From Flavobacterium album (GTDB lineage: Bacteria > Bacteroidota > Bacteroidia > Flavobacteriales > Flavobacteriaceae): 64,000 nt of DNA. Position 1 is the stretch's first letter, and every line of letters starts with the position of its first letter. The DNA lies in contig NZ_CP029186.1 of NCBI RefSeq assembly GCF_003096035.1, forward strand, positions 1,873,001 through 1,937,000. Reading direction: 5' to 3'. Below are positions 26,494 through 34,997 of the stretch, one piece after another. Below the pieces are notes generated by a model that had not been told where the DNA came from, searched no databases, and saw nothing but the letters and a program-made list of their open reading frames with translations. The position numbers were made by a program, and so were the translations under genes.

Positions 26494-26501
26494 TACATTT
26501 G
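26494..26501 (+). promoter_or_regulatory. Candidate Bacteroidota -7 box upstream of the aminotransferase gene
   Basis: TACATTTG fits the Bacteroidota -7 consensus TANNTTTG and lies 27 bp before the ATG at 26529, in the longest gap of the polysaccharide locus. No convincing TTTG -33 box was found 19-21 bp upstream, so support is partial. Confidence 0.4.
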
Positions 26502-26528
26502 TTTCACAATTTGAATTAACCTATTCTG

Positions 26529-27659
26529 ATGGCAGAAAATAAAATATGGCTCTCGTCTCCGCACATGGGTGGGACCGAGCAAAAATATGTTCAGGAAGCT
26601 TTTGATACCAACTGGGTAGCGCCTCTTGGGCCTAATGTTACCGGTTTTGAACAGGACCTTGAGAAATACCTTAAACAGGATGTTCATGTTGCTGCGTTAA
26701 GCTCCGGCACTGCAGCTATACATCTTGCGCTGGTTTTGTTAGGCATAAAACCGGGAGATGAGGTGATATGCCAGAGTATGACTTTCTCAGCATCGGCCAA
26801 CCCGATCATGTATGTAGGCGCAACGCCTGTATTTGTGGACAGCGAGCCGGAAACATGGAATATGTGCCCTAAATCGCTTGAAGAAGCTGTCGCAGACCGT
26901 ATCAAACAAGGAAAAAAACCGAAGGCGATAATTGGTGTACATCTTTACGGAATGCCATTTAAAGCCGATGAAATAAAGGTTATTGCGGCAAAGTACGACA
27001 TCCCGGTGGTAGAAGACAGTGCCGAAGCATTGGGCAGTACCTATAAAGGGCAGAAATGCGGTACTTTTGGAGATATAGCGATCTTGTCTTTCAATGGGAA
27101 TAAAATTATCACAACCTCCGGCGGGGGTGCGCTTGTAGCTAAAGACAAGGCAATGAAAGACAAAACAGTCTTTTTGTCTACACAGGCAAGGGACAACGCC
27201 CCGCACTACCAGCACAGCGAAGTTGGGTATAATTACAGGATGAGCAATATATGTGCCGGCATTGGCCGCGGGCAGATGGAAGTGTTAGAAAAGCATATTG
27301 GCCTGAGAAGGGAAATGAACCAGTTCTATGCCGATTTATTTAAAGATAATGAGCATGTCACCGTGTTTAGCGAACCTGGCAGCGATTACAAATCGAATCA
27401 TTGGTTAAGCGCCATCCTTGTAGACCCTAAGAGCGGCAAAACGCGCGAAGACCTTAGGCTGGAGCTTGAAAAACACAATATAGAGTCGCGCCCGTTGTGG
27501 AAGCCAATGCACATGCAGCCAATCTTTGAGGGTTATCCTTATTACGGAGGCAATGTAGCGGAAAACCTTTTTGAAAATGGATTATGCCTTCCGTCGGGAT
27601 CAAACCTTGTTTCTGAAGATAAAGAAAGGATAGCAAATGTCCTTAATTCATTTTTTTAA
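26529..27659 (+). CDS. PLP-dependent sugar aminotransferase, PglE/DegT type
   Basis: A DegT/DnrJ/EryC1/StrS-family aminotransferase of 376 residues. Lys192 in SFNGNKIITTSGGG forms the PLP aldimine. SSGTAAIHLAL (59-69) and VEDSAEALGS are the usual cofactor and substrate loops, and the N-terminus IWLSSPHMGGTEQKYV matches PglE/perosamine-synthase-like proteins. It should aminate the 4-keto sugar made by the downstream dehydratase to UDP-4-amino-4,6-dideoxy-GlcNAc, the substrate of the PglD-type enzyme. Confidence 0.9.
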   Translation: MAENKIWLSSPHMGGTEQKYVQEAFDTNWVAPLGPNVTGFEQDLEKYLKQDVHVAALSSGTAAIHLALVLLGIKPGDEVICQSMTFSASANPIMYVGATPVFVDSEPETWNMCPKSLEEAVADRIKQGKKPKAIIGVHLYGMPFKADEIKVIAAKYDIPVVEDSAEALGSTYKGQKCGTFGDIAILSFNGNKIITTSGGGALVAKDKAMKDKTVFLSTQARDNAPHYQHSEVGYNYRMSNICAGIGRGQMEVLEKHIGLRREMNQFYADLFKDNEHVTVFSEPGSDYKSNHWLSAILVDPKSGKTREDLRLELEKHNIESRPLWKPMHMQPIFEGYPYYGGNVAENLFENGLCLPSGSNLVSEDKERIANVLNSFF

Positions 27660-27746
27660 GATTTTTTTCTTGTTTAAAATGCCAATTGTAGCAGAATTGC
27701 TATATTTATGCTGCATTATACATAAATGACTGAATAAAGATTAATT

Positions 27747-29720
27747 GTGAGTAAGAAAGTTAAAAAGAACCTAGCCGGAGCGATGAACCACGCGCTCAAT
27801 AATACCAAGTTGTGGCATACTGTCAACAATTTAGGTTATCTGCCCCGTTGGATCATACTTATGATAGATTTGCTTGTAATCTCTATTACAGGGCTTTTGA
27901 CTTATTTAGTGATTCACAGGACGGGCGTATTGTATATAAAGCCAGACCTTTATGTTATAAGCATTCCGGTTTACCTGTTCGTCAGCCTGCTTTCTTTCAG
28001 GGCATTCAGGACGTATTCGGGTATTATACGGCACTCGTCCTATATTGATGCCGTAAAAATATTCTTCTCACAATTTACTTCGGCCACTTTACTGCTGGCC
28101 TTCAACAGTATCTACAAATCTACTACCGGCGATTTGCTGTACCTCAATATCGGGTTGTTTATCAATGCGATATTCTCGTTTACCAGCCTTTTCATTTACA
28201 GGGTATTGATAAAGCAGTTCTTTGAGAACTACCTGAATTCGTCAAAATCCCAAAACCTTGTAAAGGCTATCATATACGGTACAGATGCCAACGCCATAGC
28301 GGTTGCGAATGCGTTGAAGTCTGAAATACCGACAAGGTTCAAGCTTGTGGGCTTTGTAGACAAATACAGCCAGAACAAATCCAAGATGATCCTTGGCCTT
28401 CCGATATTGCAGCATAAGAAAAGGATTTCTGTACTGATGCGTATCTTTAAGGCCGAAGCGCTTATCATTGCCGACAAAAGCCTTTCTAAAGACGAGAAGC
28501 TGGCTATTGTAGATGAGTGCCTTGAATTCAACTACAAAGTATATACCGTTCCTTTGATTACCGACTGGGAAGACCAGAAAGAAATATCCAAAAAGGTTAA
28601 GAATTTCCAGATTCAGGATCTTTTGGAAAGAAAGCCTATCGTTCTTGACAACAACATGATCTCTGCCCAGCTTAAGGGTAAAACGGTTTTGATCACCGGT
28701 GCGGCTGGCTCAATAGGCAGTGAGATCGTGAGGCAGGTGATACAATTTAGCCCTACCAACGTAATCATGCTGGACCAGGCCGAAACGCCGCTCCACCATC
28801 TTTCGCTGGAAATGCAGAAGGCGGATACTAACAGCCATATTTGCTCGGTGATTTCCGATGTCAGGAACAAAGCAGCCTTGAATGAAGTGTTTAAAAAATA
28901 CCGCCCGGATGTAGTTTACCATGCAGCCGCCTATAAGCACGTGCCGCTCATGGAAGAAAACCCGGCCCAGGCGATATTCGTAAATGTGCTTGGTACCAAA
29001 AATGTTGCCGACCTTTCGTGCGAATACAAGGTAGACAGCTTTGTAATGGTATCTACCGATAAAGCCGTAAACCCAAGCAATGTAATGGGGGCTAGCAAGC
29101 GAATTGCCGAGAAGTACGTTCAGGCCCTTCATAACAAGCTGTCTTCAGAAGGGACTTCCAAAATTAAATTCATTACTACACGTTTCGGTAACGTATTGGG
29201 TTCTAACGGTTCTGTTGTGCCTTTGTTTACTAAGCAGATAGAAAACGGCGGCCCTATAACGCTCACACACCCTGATATCATCCGTTATTTCATGACGATA
29301 CCCGAAGCCTGCCAGCTTGTGCTTGAAGCAGGAGCCATGGGCAGGGGAGGTGAAATTTATATTTTCGACATGGGCAAGCCGGTAAAAATTATAGACCTTG
29401 CCAAAAAAATGATCAGGCTGGCCGGATTTATTCCGGATAAGGATATTGAAATTAAGATAGTAGGCCTTCGTCCGGGAGAAAAGCTTTACGAAGAGCTTCT
29501 TAATGACACAGCAAAAACCCTTCCAACGCACCATGAAAAGATTATGATTGCGCAGGAGATCTTTGAAGACTTTAGTGAATTGGGGGAGATGACCGAAAAT
29601 CTGATCAATACTGCAGAGAGTTATTCCAGTGAGGATATTGTTATGAAAATGAAACAGATAGTTCCGGAATTTATAAGCATGAATTCCGATTTTGCTTCCC
29701 TTGACCAAAAAGCGGTTTAG
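27747..29720 (+). CDS. PglF/WbpM-type UDP-GlcNAc 4,6-dehydratase
   Basis: A 657-residue membrane-anchored nucleotide-sugar dehydratase starting at GTG 27747. Four N-terminal hydrophobic helices precede a CoA-binding-like domain. The catalytic extended SDR domain has TGAAGSIG at 317-324, the STDKAVNP active-site motif (Thr-Asp-Lys in place of the usual Ser-Tyr-Lys) and GASKR. It makes the 4-keto-6-deoxy intermediate of the bacillosamine-type pathway. It is followed by the export genes. The family is firm; the exact stereochemistry (C5 retention or inversion) is not. Confidence 0.92.
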   Translation: MSKKVKKNLAGAMNHALNNTKLWHTVNNLGYLPRWIILMIDLLVISITGLLTYLVIHRTGVLYIKPDLYVISIPVYLFVSLLSFRAFRTYSGIIRHSSYIDAVKIFFSQFTSATLLLAFNSIYKSTTGDLLYLNIGLFINAIFSFTSLFIYRVLIKQFFENYLNSSKSQNLVKAIIYGTDANAIAVANALKSEIPTRFKLVGFVDKYSQNKSKMILGLPILQHKKRISVLMRIFKAEALIIADKSLSKDEKLAIVDECLEFNYKVYTVPLITDWEDQKEISKKVKNFQIQDLLERKPIVLDNNMISAQLKGKTVLITGAAGSIGSEIVRQVIQFSPTNVIMLDQAETPLHHLSLEMQKADTNSHICSVISDVRNKAALNEVFKKYRPDVVYHAAAYKHVPLMEENPAQAIFVNVLGTKNVADLSCEYKVDSFVMVSTDKAVNPSNVMGASKRIAEKYVQALHNKLSSEGTSKIKFITTRFGNVLGSNGSVVPLFTKQIENGGPITLTHPDIIRYFMTIPEACQLVLEAGAMGRGGEIYIFDMGKPVKIIDLAKKMIRLAGFIPDKDIEIKIVGLRPGEKLYEELLNDTAKTLPTHHEKIMIAQEIFEDFSELGEMTENLINTAESYSSEDIVMKMKQIVPEFISMNSDFASLDQKAV

Positions 29721-29746
29721 GGTAACTATTTATGGAAATTTAATTA

Positions 29747-29773
29747 TTTGCTAATAATAAAAAATTATCTTTG
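29747..29773 (+). promoter_or_regulatory. Candidate promoter of the export genes
   Basis: TATCTTTG at 29766-29773 matches the TANNTTTG -7 consensus, and TTTG at 29747-29750 could be the -33 box. The 15-bp gap is shorter than the usual 19 or so. It lies 63 bp before the Wza-like ATG, after a 115-bp AT-rich gap, so the export genes may have their own start. Confidence 0.4.
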
Positions 29774-29835
29774 CGCAGATTTTTTGCAAAATTCATCGGT
29801 AGAGGCCGAGTTGAATATTCACTAATTTTTTTCAA

Positions 29836-30603
29836 ATGTTAAAAAAAGTAATTGTTTTTCTTACCCTGGCGCTGCTTTTAACGTCTTGTGCATCCAGTAA
29901 AAAGATCTTGTATTTGAATAATGCAGGCAAGGAGGCCGAATTTGAAGCATTAAAATATGCTAATATAATCCAGCCGGATGACAACGTCCTTATCACAGTT
30001 ACCGCCGATGAGCCAACCCTGGCAGCTCAGTTTAACATGATGTATCTGTCTCTCCAGAGTAGTGGACTGAATAATGCCAACAACAGTAGCGCGCTTACAA
30101 CATACCTTGTTGACCAGAATGGTGAAATCGATTTTCCGGGCCTTGGTAAAATTAAACTGGCAGGATTAACCCGCGTTGATGCTGAAGTTAAGATCAAAGA
30201 CTTGTTAGTGAAGCATATAGCCAACCCCGGCGTGAATTTAAGGATAATGAATTTCAAGGTATCTGTCCTTGGTGAAGTTTTAAGGCCCGGGCAGATCCAG
30301 ATCGGAAGCGACAGGGCTACTATTCTTGAAGCTATAAGCATGGCAGGCGACCTCACCATTTATGGCAAGAGGAAAGAGGTAATGATTATTAGGGAAAAAC
30401 AAGGCGTAAAATCTATTAATTATGTTGACCTTACGGATGTGAACCTTGTTAATAGCCCTTTTTACTACCTTTCCCAAAACGATATAGTGTATGTTAAACC
30501 AAATCAGACAAGGGTAAATTCTTCTGTTGTAGGGCCTAACCTTACCTTGGGTATATCTGCTATTTCACTTTTGGTTACTATAATTGCCCTAAGCACAAGA
30601 TAA
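29836..30603 (+). CDS. Polysaccharide export lipoprotein, Wza-like
   Basis: An outer-membrane polysaccharide export protein of 255 residues. The signal peptide ends in the lipobox LTSC (Cys18). A Poly_export domain follows (QPDDNVLITVTADEP, GEIDFPGLGKIKLAGLT), then an SLBB-like stretch (VSVLGEVLRPGQIQI). A hydrophobic C-terminal helix (LGISAISLLVTIIAL) may cross the outer membrane, as in Wza. It lies 3 bp before the Wzc-like kinase gene, its usual partner. Confidence 0.9.
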   Translation: MLKKVIVFLTLALLLTSCASSKKILYLNNAGKEAEFEALKYANIIQPDDNVLITVTADEPTLAAQFNMMYLSLQSSGLNNANNSSALTTYLVDQNGEIDFPGLGKIKLAGLTRVDAEVKIKDLLVKHIANPGVNLRIMNFKVSVLGEVLRPGQIQIGSDRATILEAISMAGDLTIYGKRKEVMIIREKQGVKSINYVDLTDVNLVNSPFYYLSQNDIVYVKPNQTRVNSSVVGPNLTLGISAISLLVTIIALSTR

Positions 30604-30606
30604 TAT

Positions 30607-33012
30607 ATGGAAATGCGTAACGAACAAGAGATTTTAGAAAGCTCTGATCTGAATTTTAAACTAAAAGACACTTTTTTCAGGTATTTGTCAAAATGGCCAT
30701 GGTTCGTAATAAGCGTTGCTGTTGCCCTTTCGCTGGCTTTTATTTATTTACGATACAGTGTTCCTAAATATAGCGCCTCTGCAATCATCCTGGTAAAAGA
30801 TGATAAAAAAGGCGGGATGGTTTCTGAGCTTGCCGCGTTAAGTGAAATGGACATGATGAGCGGTATCAAAAGTACCGTAGATAATGAGATTGAAGTTATC
30901 AAGTCAAGGACAATTACCGAATTTGCAATAAAAGATCTTGAGCTGAATATACATTATACAAAGGAAGGTACTGTAAAAACGCTCGATTTGTATAAGTCAT
31001 CCCCTGTAAAAGTAATTTTAGCAAATAGGGATGCCATAAGGCAGCCGGGCCAATACAAGATCGAATTTAAGGGAGGTGATAAATTTACACTTCACGACGG
31101 AGAGGATAATAAGATCGGGGTTTATAAGTTTGGTGAATCTATAAAAAGCAGGACTGGCGACTTTACTGTGATCAACCAGTCTTCCGGTAAAGAAAAATTC
31201 ACGGTATCTGTTTACATAGAGCCAATTGCCCAGACAACACAGAATTTTCAGAACAGGCTTACAGTCGAGTTGATAAACGAGAAGACGAGTGTTGTTAAAT
31301 TAACAATTGTTGATGCGGTAAAAGAGCGTGCCGAGGATTTTCTTAATGCTGTAATCAGTAACTACAATCGCGATGCAATTGCCGATAAAAACATGGTTTT
31401 TAAAAATACGGCTAATTTCATTGATGACCGCCTGGAGCTTATTACTTCTGAGTTGGGTGATGTAGAAAAAAGTGGCGAAAATTATAAAAAGAATAATGGT
31501 GTAACCGATATAATCTCAGAAGCAGGTATTTTCCTTCAGAATGCTACCGAATTTGAAAAAGAATATATTGAGACCGAAACACAGTTAAGGATAGTAGCTT
31601 CATTAAAGGATTATGTAAAGACTTCAAAAAAGACAGATCTTATTCCGGATAATGTCCTTGCCAGCACTACCGAAAACGGAAGTACTACGCCGATGCTCAT
31701 AACGGAGTATAATGACCTGATGCTTAAAAGGAACAGGCTTATTGAAAGTGCGGGTCCCGAAAATAAAGTTATGATGCAGACAGATGCCCAATTGGCGGCA
31801 TTAAAGGAAAATGTTATATCTAACTTAGACAGGCTAAAGAATAGCCTTGAAATAAAGAAGAAAGACCTTATTGCACAACAGCGAAAGCTGGGAGGTAAGA
31901 TCTCCAGTGTGCCTACACAGGAGAGGGAGTATAAATCGATCGTGCGCCAGCAGAATCTAAAAGAAGCATTGTATATCTACCTTTTACAGAAGAGGGAAGA
32001 AACCGCAATATCCCTGGCATCTACAGCTCCTAACGCCAAGATAATAGATAGCGCCCTGGCACTAAACATCCCGGTGTCGCCTAAAACAAAAGTTATTTAC
32101 CTGGCAGCATTGTTCTTAGGATTGTTCATACCGTTTGGTGTCATATATATAATTGACCTTCTTGATTCTAAAATACACAGCCAAAGGGATCTTGAAAAGC
32201 TTTCAGTGCCGTTTTTGGGTGACGTTCCGAGGTTTGAAACAGAAACCAATGAGCTTGTTAATATCCACAGCAGGTCGAGTACGGCTGAGTCGCTCAGGAT
32301 CATCAGGACCAACCTTGAGTTTATGCTTAGTGGTGTAGCAAAAGATACTGCCAAAACAATCTTTGTAACATCTACAATACCTAAAGAGGGTAAGACATTT
32401 ATCTCTGTCAACCTTGCATCGACTATTGCCTTGTCAGGTAAGAAAGTACTGCTTGTCGGCCTTGATATCAGGAACCCTAAGCTGGATGAATATATCGCAT
32501 TGCCGTCAAAAGGTATTACCAACTTCCTTTCGTCAGGTGATACGGATATCCTTCCTTACATTATAAATGTTGAAGGTTTTGATAATCTCTTCATATTGCC
32601 TCCGGGTATCGTTCCGCCGAACCCTGCGGAACTACTGATGAGCCCTAAAGTAGAGAAGATGTTTAACGATCTTAAGGCTGAATACGATTACATTGTGGTG
32701 GATACGGCCCCTGTAAGCCTTGTGACAGATACAATCATCATTGCGAATTTTGCAGACTGTTTTGTTTACGTTGTCCGTGCGAACCACCTCGATAAGCGCA
32801 TGCTTGCACTGCCGGAATCGCTATACAAAGAAGGCAAGCTTCCTAACATGTCGACTATTCTTAATGACACGCACCAAAACAAAGGCTACGGCTATGGTTA
32901 TGGCTACGGTTACGGCTACGGATATGGTTACGGCTATGGCTACGGTTACGGTTATGGGCAGGATGTCAAAAAGCCTAAAACATGGAGAGAGAAATTATTC
33001 GGGAAGAAATAA
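30607..33012 (+). CDS. wzc: Wzc-like polysaccharide co-polymerase and tyrosine autokinase
   Basis: An 801-residue inner-membrane protein controlling chain length and export. It has a Wzz domain between two transmembrane helices (about 31-52 and 497-516), with a long coiled-coil periplasmic part. A cytoplasmic BY-kinase domain follows, with Walker A TIPKEGKT (Lys596), Walker A' LLVGLDIRNP and Walker B YDYIVVDTAP. The tail carries twelve Gly-Tyr dipeptides in a row, replacing the usual loose Tyr cluster that is autophosphorylated. It pairs with the Wza-like gene upstream and the convergent CpsB-type phosphatase gene. Confidence 0.93.
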   Translation: MEMRNEQEILESSDLNFKLKDTFFRYLSKWPWFVISVAVALSLAFIYLRYSVPKYSASAIILVKDDKKGGMVSELAALSEMDMMSGIKSTVDNEIEVIKSRTITEFAIKDLELNIHYTKEGTVKTLDLYKSSPVKVILANRDAIRQPGQYKIEFKGGDKFTLHDGEDNKIGVYKFGESIKSRTGDFTVINQSSGKEKFTVSVYIEPIAQTTQNFQNRLTVELINEKTSVVKLTIVDAVKERAEDFLNAVISNYNRDAIADKNMVFKNTANFIDDRLELITSELGDVEKSGENYKKNNGVTDIISEAGIFLQNATEFEKEYIETETQLRIVASLKDYVKTSKKTDLIPDNVLASTTENGSTTPMLITEYNDLMLKRNRLIESAGPENKVMMQTDAQLAALKENVISNLDRLKNSLEIKKKDLIAQQRKLGGKISSVPTQEREYKSIVRQQNLKEALYIYLLQKREETAISLASTAPNAKIIDSALALNIPVSPKTKVIYLAALFLGLFIPFGVIYIIDLLDSKIHSQRDLEKLSVPFLGDVPRFETETNELVNIHSRSSTAESLRIIRTNLEFMLSGVAKDTAKTIFVTSTIPKEGKTFISVNLASTIALSGKKVLLVGLDIRNPKLDEYIALPSKGITNFLSSGDTDILPYIINVEGFDNLFILPPGIVPPNPAELLMSPKVEKMFNDLKAEYDYIVVDTAPVSLVTDTIIIANFADCFVYVVRANHLDKRMLALPESLYKEGKLPNMSTILNDTHQNKGYGYGYGYGYGYGYGYGYGYGYGYGQDVKKPKTWREKLFGKK
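32884..32955 (+). repeat. In-frame 6-bp-unit repeat coding a (Gly-Tyr)12 tail
   Basis: Twelve consecutive GGN-TAY codon pairs form a 72-bp imperfect hexanucleotide repeat near the 3' end of the Wzc-like gene. Third-base differences (GGC/GGT/GGA, TAC/TAT) break up perfect identity. Any gain or loss of whole units would keep the frame and change the number of phosphorylatable tyrosines. Confidence 0.95.
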
Positions 33013-33036
33013 TCTGACCGTACAGTATAGAAAACA

Positions 33037-33067
33037 AATTCCCTTTTTACTCGCTAAAAAGGGAATT
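33037..33067. terminator. Bidirectional hairpin between wzc and the phosphatase gene
   Basis: A 13-bp perfect stem (33037-33049 and 33055-33067) with a 5-base loop, rich in A/T runs on both sides, lies between the convergent genes. The stop codon and last codons of the phosphatase gene (minus strand, ending at 33047) form part of the stem, so one sequence serves as coding end and terminator. Confidence 0.75.
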
Positions 33068-33784
33068 GTTGTTTAGGGCCTTTATCAAATTATCAGTTTG
33101 TTTCAGAAGGACAGGGTTTTTGAACGCTTCGGTGTGGCGTTCATGGTGAACGTCTGAGCCTGCAAAATCGATCATATTGTTATCAAGTAGCTTTTTGCAG
33201 ATATCGAACACAGGTCTCCCATAGTATCCTGTTACCGACAGCAGGTTTATCTGGAAGAGGCAACCTGCTCTTTTTAATTTCTTGTATTCTTCTTCTTTAA
33301 AATGATAGAACATATAGCGTTCAGGATGCGCCAGTACAGGTTTGTAGCCGGCAAGCTGTAGCTCGAAAATCACATCATACAACTGCATAGGCGGGTTCAG
33401 GTACGACATCTCCACCAATACATAGTTATCTTTAAGCGTCAGTAGTTCTTCGGCCTTAAGCAGTTTCTGGAATGTATCGTCAATAAGGTATTCGGCAGCG
33501 GCCTTAAATGGATTCGTAATATCTTTCTTTCCCAAAAAATCTTTTGTAGAAGCCTCTTTTGTTGTGATGCCCTGCTTAGTATTGTTCCATACCCCCGTTA
33601 GTACGTGCGGGGTTGTTATGAACTGCGAAAAGCCATATCCTTTAAGGGTATTGATAAGCGTAAGGGAGTTTTCCTCATCTGTTGCGCCGTCATCAATGCC
33701 GGGAAGCAGGTGGGAATGTATATCGACATAGCCATCGGGGATAAGGTCGGCGAGCCGGGTTTTGGGCTTATTGAATAAAAACAA
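33047..33784 (-). CDS. CpsB/CapC-type PHP-family tyrosine phosphatase
   Basis: A 245-residue manganese-dependent PHP phosphatase that removes phosphate from BY-kinases. Metal-binding motifs are His23-x-His25 (VDIHSHLLPGIDDGA), TTPHV, a middle Glu region, LAHPERY and GSDVHHERH. It lies convergent to the wzc gene, whose Tyr-rich tail is the probable substrate, and shares a terminator with it. Such kinase-phosphatase pairs set capsule amount. No signal peptide is present, in line with a cytosolic role. Confidence 0.92.
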   Translation of the reverse strand: MFLFNKPKTRLADLIPDGYVDIHSHLLPGIDDGATDEENSLTLINTLKGYGFSQFITTPHVLTGVWNNTKQGITTKEASTKDFLGKKDITNPFKAAAEYLIDDTFQKLLKAEELLTLKDNYVLVEMSYLNPPMQLYDVIFELQLAGYKPVLAHPERYMFYHFKEEEYKKLKRAGCLFQINLLSVTGYYGRPVFDICKKLLDNNMIDFAGSDVHHERHTEAFKNPVLLKQTDNLIKALNNNSLFSE

Positions 33785-33851
33785 GGCGATTCGGTTTTAA
33801 TTACCCCACAAAAATAGAATAAAACACGGTTCAAATAGCGGCAAGGCAATA

Positions 33852-34985
33852 TTAAATTTTAACATTTGACTGCCTGACATCTTTCAACACCTTTAGTAAA
33901 ACCACAACGGTAACCGCGATGAGTGGCAGCATCATGATAAGGTGCGGCTTGTTTACCATCAGTCCAAGGTAAATGGCAATACATACCAGGCATATGTAAG
34001 ATGTCGCAATAGCGGCTTTTTGTTTTTTAGTGAAAATAAAAACAAGCAGCACCAGGAAAAATGGATTGAAAAGTAACGCATTATAATTCTGCAATAATTC
34101 CGAATGCAGGGAGATCATCCCCATGAAACAGAAAAGCAGGCCCAACAGTCCTGTGATAGCAAGGTACGACCTCCTTACAAGCGCTTTGCGGGAAGCCGTA
34201 ATCATTAAAAGCAGGCATAGCGCGGCATAGGTGTAGAAGTTGTTCCATACTGAGATCCTTTTCTCCGCAGTACTTTTATAAATAGTTATGGCAGGCTGTG
34301 CCAAATGCCCGTCAGCTGTTTTTGTGTTGGCAAGGCCCTGCATAAGCTGGTCCGGCAGGAAAAGCCTGTCCATTTCCTTATCGGTCTTATAGCCAAAAAG
34401 CAGGTTGATGCCCAGGCTTTCGTAAAAACTGTTATTAAGGCGCTCAAAAATAATACGGCGGTTGGTTTTTCCCTTATCCGAATTCTCCATCGAAATTTTA
34501 TTGGGAGCATATTTATTAATGAGGTCGCCCGCCATTGTAGTGCAGTTACGGTCTATGAATTTATAGGTATAAAAGCGCTTGTCTGACTGAAGTGTTTCCT
34601 GCAATTCCGTAGCGATCTGCTGTTTTTGCGCCGTGGTAAGGTTAAGCTCCTGCTCAAAAACGTCGCGGTTGTAATATTTATAGGTGTATACAAAGTCCTC
34701 ATAAGAGCTTGTGGATAGCATATACTGAAGGTCGCCTTTTACAAACTTCAGGTAGAAATTAGGCGTATTAAAATCGAATGTCCCGTAATTGCATACCACA
34801 TCTATACCATTAATCGGGTCAAAGATCCGTATGGCGGTATGGCCGAAAACGGAGTAAAGTTCTTCTCCGGGGCCGCAGGTAAGCAAAGTTATTTTTGCCT
34901 GGTCCGACAACCGGTTTTGTGCAAATGCATTGAAGGATAGCGGTAAGAGCAGCAGGAGGGAAGCGAGTAAGGCTTTGAGTCGCAT
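33852..34985 (-). CDS. DUF4105-domain membrane protein
   Basis: A 377-residue protein with a signal peptide (cleavage near AFAQ), then a DUF4105 domain with LTCGPGEELYSVFGHTAIRI, YGTFDFNTPNFYLKF and DRNCTTMAGDL. The C-terminal third holds about five transmembrane helices. The conserved Cys and His residues recall a papain-like or NlpC-like fold, but no activity is established. It sits 12 bp downstream of the PorV/PorQ-like gene on the same strand, likely one transcript. Confidence 0.85.
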   Translation of the reverse strand: MRLKALLASLLLLLPLSFNAFAQNRLSDQAKITLLTCGPGEELYSVFGHTAIRIFDPINGIDVVCNYGTFDFNTPNFYLKFVKGDLQYMLSTSSYEDFVYTYKYYNRDVFEQELNLTTAQKQQIATELQETLQSDKRFYTYKFIDRNCTTMAGDLINKYAPNKISMENSDKGKTNRRIIFERLNNSFYESLGINLLFGYKTDKEMDRLFLPDQLMQGLANTKTADGHLAQPAITIYKSTAEKRISVWNNFYTYAALCLLLMITASRKALVRRSYLAITGLLGLLFCFMGMISLHSELLQNYNALLFNPFFLVLLVFIFTKKQKAAIATSYICLVCIAIYLGLMVNKPHLIMMLPLIAVTVVVLLKVLKDVRQSNVKI

Positions 34986-34997
34986 TGATGGTAGTTT

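Noticed and set aside
32884-32955. Regular repeat considered as a CRISPR or other array
   Set aside because: The units are codon pairs within the reading frame of the Wzc-like gene; there are no spacers.
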